Below are positions 32,801 through 44,296 of a stretch of 64,000 nt of DNA, one piece after another (position 1 is the stretch's first letter; each line of letters starts with the position of its first letter). The notes under the pieces were generated by a model that saw only the letters and a list, made by a program, of their open reading frames with translations, made no database searches and was not told where the DNA came from. A program made the position numbers and the translations under genes. The stretch is from Nymphaea colorata (lineage: Eukaryota; Streptophyta; Magnoliopsida; Nymphaeales; Nymphaeaceae): the NCBI RefSeq assembly GCF_008831285.2, contig NC_045144.1, positions 19,359,716 through 19,423,715 of the forward strand, written 5' to 3'.

Positions 32801-34690
32801 CAGGACAAAGGAATAGAGGTAAGAATTGACTGCTTGCTCTTGGAAATTGCTCTTCATGAACGGAGAATCTGCTTCCTTGCTTCACAATTAATCTTCCCAA
32901 CTGTGGATTAACATATAATAATACCTTTTCGGAGAACAGTTGGCTGCATATGTGTCTGATAAGGTGCCAGACATTCTCATAGGAGACCCTGGAAGACTTC
33001 GTCAAATTATCACTAATCTTGTTGACAATTCAATCAAAGTGAGTGACCTTTCTTTTTTCAGATTTCATTCAGTTTGGAACTAACACTTGAACGCGTTATT
33101 ACAAGAAATTATCTTCCACCTGTATACCTGCTGAACAAGTTTCTTTGTTTCTAGTTCACTGAAAAAGGGCACATCTTTGTGTCTGTGCAACCTTTTGATG
33201 AGGTGAAGAACTTGCCACAAACTGTTACTAAGCCTTTATCCAGACAGTTTGGAGATTGTAACAGGAATGGTTGTAGCAACTCATATGATACACTAAGTGG
33301 GTTTCCAGTGGTAGAAAGAAGACGCAGCTGGGAAAAGTTCTCATTCAATATGGATAGATTCATGAATAACCAAAGTCTCAAGTCAAACACATCAGATTTC
33401 ATTAATTTGCTTGTGTCAGTTGAGGACACGGGCATTGGTATCCCACTGGAGGCCCAAGCTCGTGTTTTTACTCCCTTCATGCAGGCAGATAGTTCTACAT
33501 CACGTATCCATGGAGGCACTGGTATTGGCTTAAGCATCAGCAAATGCTTAGTTGATCTCATGAATGGTGAGATAGGACTTGCAAGTGAATACCATATTGG
33601 TAGCACTTTCACATTCACTGCTGTTTTCGCTAGAGGAAAGGCTAAACTGAATGGTGCAAATGACCCAAAACAGCAGTACAGACAAGATTATGTGATGCCA
33701 GAGCTTCAGAGGAGCATTGCTGTGGTGGTTGATCCAAGATCTGTTCGTGCTAAGGTGACAAAATATCATCTGCAGAGGCTTGGCATTCAAGCTGAAATTT
33801 GCAGCGATTTAAGCCAAGGCCTTGCTAAAATAAGTCATGGAGAAAAAGAGATCAACTTGTTCGTTGTTGACGAGGAAGAGCTGGTTAAGCAAGATCGTCT
33901 CTTTTCAGCATTTTCAATTGACAAGGCGAGGAAAGATGCTGTATTTAATCAGATCAAATTCTTCCTCTTATCTACTTCTGTAGCCCCTACAAAGACACGT
34001 GCTCAGTTTCTCAAGAAATATCCACTTACTGTGATCATGAAGCCCCTCAGGGCAAGCATGCTCTCTGCGTGTTTTCAGCGTGTCATGGGTGTCCAAAAGA
34101 AAGGAAATTGTTGCCATGGGGATCTCCCTCTTTCATCTTTAAAGAGTATACTGCATGGGAAATGGATCCTTGTTGTAGATGATAATGCAGTGAATCTCAG
34201 AGTTGCCGCTGGTGCTTTAAAGAAATATGGAGCTAATGTAGAATGTACTGAATCTGGCAAAGAGGCCGTGATGGTGCTTAAACCACCACACAAGTTTGAT
34301 GCATGCTTTATGGATGTCCAAATGCCAGAAATGGATGGGTAACCATATTCTAGTAAATATATCATTTAGTGGATAATGTCTACTTAGTTGCATGTTCTGT
34401 ACACCAACTATTTATATTGTGGTTTCAGGTTTGAAGCCACAAGAAGGATTCGAGTCATGGAAGCTGACATCAATGATCGCATTCAGAGAGGTGAGCTCTC
34501 AGCAGAAACATATGGTCATATCACATATTGGCATGTACCAATATTAGCCATGACTGCGGATGTAATTTATGCTACACATGAGGACTGTCGGAGGTCTGGC
34601 ATGGATGGCTATGTTTCCAAGCCCTTTGAGGAGTCCCAGCTTTATGAAGAAGTAGCACGCTTCTTTGAGACTAATTCAACCTCTGACTAG
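29884..34690 (+). CDS. AHK3: AHK3-type cytokinin receptor histidine kinase
   Basis: Hybrid histidine kinase that senses cytokinin through an extracytosolic CHASE domain and passes phosphate from His to Asp in the two-component pathway, mainly at the ER and plasma membrane. Ten coding exons were placed: 29,884–30,366; 30,739–31,020; 31,502–31,671; 31,790–32,002; 32,125–32,311; 32,447–32,498; 32,589–32,818; 32,940–33,038; 33,155–34,338; 34,429–34,690. All junctions are GT–AG and keep frame, giving 1,053 aa, close to Arabidopsis AHK3. Seen: membrane segments at about 88–109 and 393–416; CHASE region about 150–365 with VLTAPF (Thr273 corresponds to the wol-sensitive Thr of AHK4); phospho-acceptor His452 in [11 protein letters not shown] box; DTGIGIP (663–669); GGTGIGLS; receiver with VDDN (913–916), phospho-acceptor Asp959 and VSKPF. 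The ATG is chosen because the frame above it has no other ATG and the N-terminus resembles AHK3. No disabling change is seen. Confidence 0.95.
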
Positions 34691-36954
34691 TACAGATTCT
34701 ATGCCTTCTCCAAGTAAACTAGAAGATGCTTCTTCTGTATCGTATTGTTGGTTCATCTAAATTAATTTGTCATCGATAAAGTAAGTATTTCCATTTCTTT
34801 TTTATCTAATCATTTATTAAATTAAATTATCATGTCAGTTTCTGCTCATTGTTATTTGTGTTTACTTGGATTTGAATGCACTTGTTTGACTGTTTAATTT
34901 ACATGTTAGAGCACTCACTAATTGATTCATTTGGTCTACCGTCAATGCAGATTGGGTCTTTGTAAAGTCTGTAAATACAAATTCCAATGGATTCAAGCAC
35001 CACAAGGATCAATTTTAATTCGTTAGACTTGAACTACTAGTGAGTCTCTTTGGATACATGATCAGTTTCTGAAGTTTAGTCATCTCATAAGAAATTTCAG
35101 AAAGCTGTGACAGACTAGCATTATCCTCTTATTAATATTTCACTTGGCATTTTTTCAGGGATCGAGTGAAGAATGTCATCTGCCTACTTTTCTTGTAAGT
35201 AATATCTTTCTGGCTGTATGCAAGACTTGAATGCTTACATTTGAAAGAACTTTAGTGTAGCAAGAAGGGTCAATGACATCTGAAGTTGGATTTGCTCCAA
35301 ATTGTACATACAGCTTCCTAGTTCCTCCTAATACGTTTCTAGTTGAAGATTCGATTGATGGCTGGAGATCAATGACATACAGAGATTTCTTATTCTTTGT
35401 AGCTTATTCTTGTCAATGGTCTACACTTTGTAAAATTTGTAGATAGATCTGATGGTCTGCATTTGACGTGAGTGTACAGTATTCATTTATTCTCATTTTA
35501 TGCACCTCTACATGGTTCTAGTTTCTTCCTTTTAGCTGCAAGTGAAAGAGAAATCAATAAATATTTGTGTTTGACAACACCATTACTGGAAATTGTTGTT
35601 TCAGTTTTTGGTCAAGAATCCTTTTTCAACAAGTGAATCATCAGTTCTTACTGCAATCTTAAGCTTGTGGCACGAACCTCTTAACAATCCTTTCTATAAG
35701 TCCTTGAAGATCTCTCCCAATCTTCAACTCGAGATAAACTTCTTAAAGTGGGGGATTACATAACTTCTCATTGTCATGTGGTCTGTAGATGGACCATGAT
35801 GTCTTAGTTTGTATCTCCTTGTGAATGTACAGTAGATTTGTGAACAGGGACATAATTTGTTATGAAATCAATGAATAAGTACCATTTGCTTGCTAAAACT
35901 TGTGATATTTAGATAATTGGCACTCTTTGGAAACGCACTGTAACTTGGCCAGCTAGACAGTAGGACTGCTGAAGAGTTTTAGAAGATATCTTGGAAATTC
36001 AATAAATACTTCACAATCGAGATGTCTGAGAATTGCCGGTAGGAAACGTATCTATGTTGACAATCTAGGTGATCTGGATTTAAATTTACCTGAAAGATAT
36101 AATGTACACGCTGAACTGTTCCATAGAAGCCAAGTTGAAACAACCTCTAAGGCTGTCTCTCTAAGGCTGTCTCTCTGTCGAAAGCTGTCTCTAGTTCTAC
36201 CACCGTATGGTGCTTTTCTATGTTCTCATAATGCAGAACTCGCCCCAAATTTATGAAGTGTTATTTCTTTCCCTATCAATTGTCAAAGCTGGTTGGTGGG
36301 TTTGTCTCTGCTCCCGCCTCTTCACTGCGTCAACATTTATTGCATACAAACAATGCAGAATGGGCTGTCACTGCTGTGAGCACATGATATTGGTGCCATG
36401 CTGGGGGTTTTCGGTGAGTAAATTGCCTCACAGATATATGGCAGGCCACCGTGTTTGCATTTAATGGCCTTCTGCCAGAAGCGGCGACCTTCCTCACGGT
36501 TTCTTAACGGAGGCTCTAAATCATCACCCACCTTGTTGGAGCATTGTAAATTAATTTGGACCCTCTCTGCTCTCATTCATTCGGTTGCCAATACTGTCTC
36601 CCACCATGCGCGTCCTTCGTCTTCCTCTGCAATTAATGTTACTTTTTCTGAATAAGCAAGGCAAGAAAAAATGGGGAAATGAATGGACCTTCATTTATTC
36701 AATGACTTCAGGGATTCATTTCTTGTCTTACCCTTGATATATAAAGAATTAGGGCGAGTAGGGATGTCAATGGATCAGATTTGAATGAGATATAATTTTA
36801 CTAATTCAATTTAATGGATGTTGATAAGTTCAAATTTGGATTTCAATGCAAATGAAAAGAAAAATGTATACCATATCTGATCTCAAAATTCAAAATTTTA
36901 ATCTGATCTGAATTTGATTTACAAATTCACAATCATTCACAAAATTTTAATGAG
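34691..36954. other. 3' region of the kinase gene and intergenic DNA
   Basis: The first part (to about 35,900) is T-rich with several 'aataaa'-like motifs and probably includes the 3' untranslated region, perhaps with an intron. Overlapping short frames on both strands at 36,207–36,655 match no family. A 'gggatgtcaatgga' motif near 36,762 starts a degenerate repeat that runs into the next array. Confidence 0.45.
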
Positions 36955-37395
36955 TTCGAGCCGAATCATTTGCTTAACGAGTCGAGCTCAAGTTCATGAG
37001 TTGACTTGTTCAAATAGTCGAGTTGAGTTCGAGCTCAACACGTAACTGTCGATTTGAGCTCGAGCCTTAATCAAGTCGATATATTCAAATGAGTTTACGA
37101 GTTTGTCAAGCCTTAATCGAGTCAAGCTCGAGCTCAGCACGTAACAATGAATATCAATTCTATTCAAACGAGTTTGTCAAGCCTTAATTGAGTCGAGCTC
37201 GAGTTCAACACGTAACGATGAATATCAATTATATCCAAACGAGTTTGTCGAGCCTTAATCGAGTCGAGCTCGGGCTCAACACATAACTGCCGAGCCGATC
37301 TCATGCTGCTTCCTCCGAGCTATTCTCGAGCTCGAGGTTTCATTAGTTGAGTCGAGCTCGAACTGACTGAACTCGGCTCGTGTTCGCCCCTACAT
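36955..37395. repeat. tandem array with 71-bp period rich in 'gagtcgagctcgag'
   Basis: The phrase 'cgagtttgtc' recurs at 37,098, 37,169 and 37,240, exactly 71 bp apart, within repeats that also contain 'cacgtaac' and 'gaatatcaatt'. Flanking units are degenerate. GAGCTC and CTCGAG palindromes are frequent. It is non-coding and probably part of a dispersed plant repeat that ends near 'gttcgcccctac' (37,382–37,393). Confidence 0.85.
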
Positions 37396-38040
37396 ACAAA
37401 GAACTAAATCAGTTCTTTTTCTTCAATTTTACATGCAAAAATTACTGCTAGTTGCTCTCTTTTAAGTGCATAAGATAACTCTGGCTCTTTTCTCTTGCCT
37501 GAACGGTAGGGACTACTTTGGCATTGTGCATGCGAAGGACTAAAGATCAAATCTATCTACAAATTGATTGAGAGATGAAAAAGTTGAAGTAATTGATCTT
37601 CTCATTCATGAACAAAAATTATATATGTTCAGCAAGATGACAAAGAAAATAAGAAACAACAATTAAGTGAAGGAATTGGGGATGCACAGCTCTCATTTAT
37701 TGAGCGAGGCAATAATTTCATAATAACTACACCAGGATCCCACACGCAAGAGTTTTCAAGTAAACCATGGCCCGTTGTGCAAATACAAGACGACAGCAAA
37801 TAAATGGAAGCCTGTCCATTGTCTGGAAGGAGTCGGAGTGGCAGACCACCGTATGCCTGTTTTATAAATTGAATACTTAGTCGTTCATGGTTTCTCTAAT
37901 TCAACATCATACAGCATGCATGTGTTTATATATATATATATATAAATCAGAAAAAAAAAAACTAGATTTCAAGTTCACTTTCTGCACTAAATCTATCAAT
38001 CCCCTAAGGTGCAGACCATATAAGATTGTTTACAATTAGG
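37396..38040. other. intergenic, no gene recognised
   Basis: No supported coding region or RNA gene. A short (TA)n run lies at about 37,928–37,945. Confidence 0.5.
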
Positions 38041-38217
38041 GTGGAGGCAGGAATGTTTAGATGTAGGGGTCAAACCATATTTTTCAAATTTTAAGAAGGG
38101 CCAAAATATAAATTTTCAAAATTTTTATATAACTAGAATTTTTGAAATTTACTTATAAATTTTTGAATTTTGAAGTCTGAGGGGGGCAGCCCCAAATGCC
38201 CCCGCCTCCGCCCCTGG
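38041..38217. mobile_element. small non-autonomous repeat with inverted ends
   Basis: It starts 'gggtggaggcaggaat', has an AT-rich interior with 'aaattttcaaaatttttata', and ends 'gcccccgcctccgcccctgg', roughly the reverse complement of the start. The same end phrase recurs at 38,320–38,355. This resembles the common plant 'GTGGCGGAGCCAGG' repeat class. It encodes nothing. Confidence 0.5.
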
Positions 38218-38352
38218 TTACAACCAAACTAAGTAAGAGAGTCGGAGAAGAGGTTCAAAACACTGTAATCATCTTTTATATATATATATATATATATATT
38301 TTTATTTATTTATTTGAATTTTAAACTCTGAGGAGGGGGTGGCCCCAAACGC

Positions 38353-38355
<3 letters not shown>

Positions 38356-38422
<67 letters not shown>
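38356..38422. repeat. (TA)n microsatellite, about 67 bp
   Basis: Uninterrupted TA dinucleotides. Shorter TA tracts lie nearby at about 38,276–38,300 and 39,771–39,803. Confidence 0.95.
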
Positions 38423-38425
<3 letters not shown>

Positions 38426-38794
38426 AGAGCACTATCAAAGTTGTTTCTAATACTCATTTAGCTAAAAACTTTTAACAAAAATTCTTAAACATTGATATAA
38501 AACTTGGTCCATTTATTTGGATGAAACACCAAAACCTGGTTTTTATGAATGACTTGGGGGTTATGTTTTTCACTCCTTTTATACTCAACTAGGGTTTTTC
38601 AGCATTCAGTTTTCATCTAATCCAGTTTTGATGGCATCCAAATACTCATACAATGTGGTTTTGAATGCAAAACCCCAATTTGTTGTGGGTGTTATCCCGA
38701 TGCCTCCTCAGTCGATCTCTTTTGAGTGAATATCCAATGAAATAGAGATGAACCCAATTGTCTATCTTGTTCCAATAAATCACATGCGCACAGG

Positions 38795-39017
38795 TAAGGC
38801 TGGGCATCAGGCGGAGTATCCGATGGGTACCTAGTACTCGGCCCAATAAGATTCTAGGCAGGATTGATTTATTTTTTAATATTATTTTTATTTTAATAAT
38901 GATATATATTTTATTATTTTAACTGGGTCCAACCGAACCCAAACTCGGTGTTTCGGGTGTTGGGCTGAGCCTGAACTCGAGTTGCGGCTGTCGGGGCCGG
39001 CCCGATGCTTAGGCCTA
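38795..39017. mobile_element. GC-rich-ended small element, 'TAAGGCTGGGCATC' copy
   Basis: The termini TAAGGCTGGGCATC (38,795–38,808) and GATGCTTAGGCCTA (39,004–39,017) are imperfect inverted repeats. Between them are a 'gatgggtacctagtactcggccc' segment, an AT-only core and a 'ttgggctgagcctgaactcg' segment. It is the best-bounded member of the family also seen at 10,489–10,759. Confidence 0.6.
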
Positions 39018-39768
39018 TACATAATGGTGAGCCATAACACCCTACCCCCAAAAAAAAAAAAAAATGCATGTAAATTTTTTAAAAATTCATTTATCTGACA
39101 TAAAAATTTATAAATAATATTTCTGGTCTGTCAAATTTCGAAATATAATTTCGTCCCCTCATGAAAAATTCTTGGCGCTGCCCTTGCATGTGCACGTTAC
39201 ACGTGCACACTTACTAATGTATTGAACTAATTTGACACACACCCAACAATCTACAACCACCGTTGTGCCTCCAGATTAAAATTTGAAAAGCTTAAGCTTT
39301 GTTTTCCGTTTGGAACAAGGCTGATGCAATGAACTATCATCGACCTACTTTCAACTTTAGTAAAACTTATATTAAAATGTTTCATGGATATGATAAAAAT
39401 ACTCTTCGTGGTAAATGAGAACAACCCCAAGGTAAAGTGAAATTTGGAAATGGACCTTTTTAACAAAATTGGAAGTCAAAAATTAATTTTTATAAAAAAT
39501 AAAAATACCTTCAAAGAACAAGTTCTCATGATAACTACCTAACATGGAAACTTGCTGGTAAAAACCTGTCATTTGTCAAGGTTTTTCTTCGTCGAAGACT
39601 GGGCAGGATGGTAGACCCATCAACTAGAATGTCACGATCGGATCGTTAGATATCGGAAAATTGCACCTATAGCAATCGAATCAACGATATTTATATTTTT
39701 TTAGTACGACCAATTATTTGACCAACTATGTTATGCCTATTGAGATAGTTACCAAAATAATTAGACTA

Positions 39769-39808
<40 letters not shown>

Positions 39809-40684
39809 GACATTGGAGTTCAGCTTTTCAAGTTAGAAAACCCAAACATTCAATACATCAAATGCATCATCATATACAAATTTGCTTAACCATAGCTTGC
39901 TTACTAGAAAAACATGTTTAATAGGCAACTCCTTTTTTCTTCTAATTTCATGCTTCTACTTTACTTTTCTTTTCACTTCACTCCCCTGAATTTGTTGCGA
40001 CTTTTTTTTTGGAATATTTGCCTCCCTACGACCACTTCCTCGTTTGCAATTAAAACTGATTCAATTTTATTAAAGTGATTAATATGTTCTTTATATTCTT
40101 ATTTAAGAAGGCTTCAACAGTTAAATGAACATAAAAGAACTTTAAAAAAGAATATTGCCGACTGATTTATGATAAGAGAAATGCATCTCAGTATTGAACC
40201 ATTTCTTTTCTTCTGGCTTTAAAGGTTTTACGTCCACATTTTAAATCAAAATTTAGAAGAATAAAGCTTAAAAGAATACGAAAATTCCATAATCTCATTA
40301 ATATTCATAGGGATGCAGGGATGCACATGAACTGTTTCATTTCTTTTAGCTTAAAAGGTTTTACATCAACTTTTTTTCAGCTTAAAAAAGTGTGAAATTT
40401 CATGATCTCGTTAAAATTCATTGGGAACTAAATGAATCCAAAGATACAGTAATTAGAATTAGAGAGTCCGAGATCTCTACCACCATCTTAGAAAATATAA
40501 AATGTGAAGTCTTCTTTTGAGAATAGAGGACATAAGTGGATTTTACAGAAACGACTGAACGAACGGTGGTGTTTTTGTTATTTCTAGCAGACTCAGTGTC
40601 GTTTTGGTAACGAAAACCCCTACTGCAGTGGACGATCGTCGGAGCTGCGCAATTCAGGCGTAGAGTGGGGGAGAGGCCGAGAGA
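39018..40684. other. intergenic and promoter region of the mS35-like gene
   Basis: AT-rich with no gene. A repeat-like end 'cttggcgctgcccttgcatgtg' lies near 39,172. From about 40,560 the DNA becomes GC-richer, as expected for the promoter and 5' leader of the following gene. No clear TATA box is visible. Confidence 0.45.
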
Positions 40685-41647
40685 ATGAGGAGCATCGGGA
40701 GGCTACCCACGAGCACAGGGAGGCCATCCTTCATCCGTCCTTGTTCTGCATTCTCCTCTTTTGCATCAGGCGGCGGCGGCGTTGGTGGTAGTGGTAGGGG
40801 AAGAGGCAGAGGCGGTGGCTCTCCACTTCCTGGCCGAATCGGCGTGTCTCCGGATGAGGCGGAGGAGCCTAGCGGGCTCCCGCCCTCTGGTCTCGGTCAT
40901 GGAAAAGGTAAACCTGTTCCTTCTGCTCCAACCCTCCCTTCTTTCTCTTCCTGGATCTCCGATATTATGCCGCCCGGCGGCCGAGGCCATCCTGCCTCCC
41001 CTTCCCAACAAGAAGCCGGCGGCGCCCGTCCCTTGAAACCCATCTTTTTCAGGCGAGGTGACGTCGAATCCCCGGGTCCACAACCGGATAAGAAAACTCA
41101 ATTTCGCGTTGCACCTCCTGCGGCCGGAGAATCCGGTCTGCCTTCTTCTCTAGCTTCTGGACTAGCGGGGGGCGGCCGTGGACAGCCAGTTAGGCCGCCA
41201 CCCGGCCCTGCGGTTGGTGAAGAGGAGAACCGGCATCTTCGTCAGCGACGAGGTGGCGGAGCGCCGGCACGGGGAAGGGCACGCGGAGAGCCGTCGAGGA
41301 GGTCATCGTCGCCTGCCGGGATGGCCCGCAGAGGTGGACCGGCTGAAATGGGGAGGGGGGAGAGGGGTAGGGGGTTCAGAGGAAGAGGTAGAGGGACGAG
41401 AGGTGGAGCTCGTGGTAGAAGGGAGAGGGGTGAGTGGGGGCAGCGATTCAGGGACGAAGACGCGGAGGATGATGTTGGCGGTGGGCTCTATCTTGGTGAG
41501 AGTACAGACGGGCAGAAGCTCACCGAGAGGATCGGTGAGGACAATATGAAGGTGATTATGGAAGGTTTCGATGAGATGAGCAGCAGAGTTCTGCCTTCTC
41601 CCATGGAAGAGGCCTATCTGGATGCCTTACATATGAATAACATGGTA

Positions 41648-41680
<33 letters not shown>

Positions 41681-44296
41681 GCACGCGCATTGATCATTTT
41701 GCTTATGTGGGTAGCCTATTTTTCTTTTAGAAATTGTGCTTTCAATTGAAGATTGGTCATTTTGCTTAGATACTTGCGTTACATTGACATTTGGAACTTG
41801 TTTTAGATCGAGTATGAACCAGAGTACTTGATGGAGGATTTTGGTACTAATCCGGATATTGATGAGAAGCCGATAATGTCTCTTGAAGAGGCACTGGAGA
41901 AGGCAAAGCCGTTTTTGATGGCTTATGAGGGGATACAGAGTCTAGAGGAATGGGAGGTATGTTTTCTTTTTCGCTCATTGTTTTCTGTTTTTTTCTTGTT
42001 ATATTTTCCTTCATTAAATCCTTTCCTTATGTATATATATATTTGTCCATCATTCTGTGAATTAAAGTCCTTAACATTGAATTTCTGTGGGGGAATTACT
42101 GTTCCTGTTGATTCTCTTGCTTTTCCATTCACATTTACTTGTTTTAGGTGTGTGCATTTTTAATATTTGTGGGTGTCACATGATATCGTTAAAATGTTGT
42201 AAATTATATATAAAGTCTTAGACTGAAGTATCATCTTATCGGTGCGAACTTTTTCTCCATTTATTCCAAATCCTCTGAAGCTTGTGCAAGTTCGACTGCT
42301 GGTTGCTTAAATATGCAGTACGAATTATTTCATGTTTAAGAGACTGTACTGCTAAATTCATCAAGGTGCTTGTAATTTAGCCTGTTTAGGGCTAAGCTTC
42401 TAGCAGAAGAAAGAGGTCCTTGTGACCAACTTTTGGAAGAACTCTGTTTACTCATGGTTCCAAGACATTAGTACGCACTTGCATGTATAATGTGTCCTGT
42501 GGTTTTCTAACTAACGCCCCACAACACGCTCAATACCTCGATTGAATCTCCTTAGATCTATCATTTTCCAAGTGGAACTGATAAAAGAATAGGTACACCC
42601 GGGATCATACCTAGTCCTGGATCAAATAAAAAAAATTATTTTAATAGGTCAACACATCTTAGGATGAATTTCTCTTAACTTCGTTCTTGGCTTTGCACTT
42701 TATCGGTTCCTTGTTGGAGTTCATGCTCATGAAATTGTCAGTTCAGTTATGCATGTCCTATAAATGTAATAAAAAATTATAATGGAAACCTGCCAAAATT
42801 TTCAAACAGGAAGTAGTGAAGGAAACAATGGAAAAGGCTCCTTACATGGAGCAACTCATCGATATCTACTGTGGACCTGAGAGAGTGACTGCAAAAGAGC
42901 AAAATGAGGAACTTGAAAGGGTGGCAAGCACACTTCCAGAAAACCTTCCTTCTTCTGTAAAGAACTTCACTAACCGGGCTCTTCTTTCTCTTAAGGTTTG
43001 TCATATCCTTTTGTTATTTTCCTTTCGTTTGCTCTGCATACTTTATGTCATTGTTTTTCCATCATTATTCCAGATTCTCCAGCTAGGTGCATTATATGCA
43101 AAGCTTATTACAAACATGAAACTTATTGCACATTGACACCGCAATATTAACTTGGGAAGCAGATGGCCCAAATTGTTAGATGTTTCTATGAAGTGGCAAT
43201 AATTTTCCTTTCTAGGTCTAACAGGTAGATCCTGAAAATTATACTACCCATTTACATATCTCACTTCGTTCAACTTCTATATCCATGTGACGAACATTTG
43301 TAGTCAGCTTTATGAAATTAAATGAACGAAAAACTAGGTTTCTTAGTTGCCATTAGTTATGGTATCATTTTCAGTTACATCTTTGAGATTTCTTTATTGA
43401 GAAGCCTCCTTATGGGTATAAATAATCAGAACAGCAGACTTTGAAGCTTGAACTTTGAAGTTTAAACTACCTTATCAGAATAGCTTTGTGAATCGAGTGT
43501 GCCTTTTTTGTATGTAAAACTAGTGGGTTTATTGTACCAAATTTCCACTTTTTCTTAAAGATACAATTCAGCTATCAGCCTACTGTTTATGTTAGTAGGT
43601 TGCTTGTTGTCAATGGTTTATATTTGTTAGGCTTGATATGAAATTTTGAGTTGACCGTTACACTGGTCTGTATTACAGACATTCAGTTGAAATTTTCTAA
43701 GGTAGTGAATTCATGATATGTTGCTAATATTGATAAGATCGACAGATATATTGTTGCTTATTTACGTCAAAATGCAGGACAGGACCACACTCCTGGTATA
43801 GTTAATTTCTTTGCTTTGAGACCCCATCATAAAATGTTCTTCTAGTTTCCTCGCCTACAGAATTTCGTTTATGTCAAATGGAAGTAACATGTAGATGGAA
43901 ATTGCATAGCTGGGAACATTAAATGAATCTGGTCCTACAAATCCTATTATTTCTGCCCAAGAATCAACCTATGTTTTACCAATACGTTAACTACCTAATC
44001 TGTTGCAATAAAGAACATTTGTTTAAACGTGACAACAAAATCAGTGGAACCACGTTGCAATTCTGGGTAGCATTTTTCTGAATGGAAAAGTAAGTTGTGG
44101 GATAATTGTAGACCATACCTACAATGTATTAGAATAATTGTGTTATGGTTTTCTGAAATACACCTCTTCTTTATTGCTTGTGGTTTCTTTGCAGAGTAAT
44201 CCAGGTTGGGGATATGACAAGAAATGTCAGTTCATGGATAAGCTTGTATGGGAGATTAAGCAGGACTATGGTGGGAAGCAGGCCGGGCCGTCTTAG
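40685..44296 (+). CDS. mitochondrial small-subunit ribosomal protein S24/S35 (mS35) family
   Basis: Probable component of the mitochondrial ribosome small subunit. Four coding exons: 40,685–41,644; 41,807–41,956; 42,810–42,995; 44,195–44,296. All are GT–AG and phase 0, giving 465 aa. The N-terminus (MRSIGRLPTSTGRPSFIRPC) is rich in Arg and Ser with few acidic residues, as in mitochondrial targeting peptides. Residues 30–265 are low in complexity: Gly/Pro-rich, then RG-rich at 223–249. The conserved part begins near 267 (GLYLGESTDG) and includes EPEYLMEDFG (324–333), KPFLMAYEGI (354–363), GPERVTAKEQ (392–401), a SLK–SNPGWGYDKKC junction and CQFMDKLVWEIKQDY near the C-terminus, typical of the plant S24/S35 family. 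Intron 1 opens with a (CT)n(AC)n microsatellite. The family name is from memory; gene presence is more certain than the exact name. Confidence 0.78.

Noticed and set aside
36207-36655. Candidate small gene with overlapping frames on both strands
   Set aside because: No conserved domain, no splice partner and no preference for one strand; probably chance frames.
37098-37310. CRISPR-like array because of regular spacing
   Set aside because: The whole 71-bp unit is repeated with no unique spacers, and the host is a plant.
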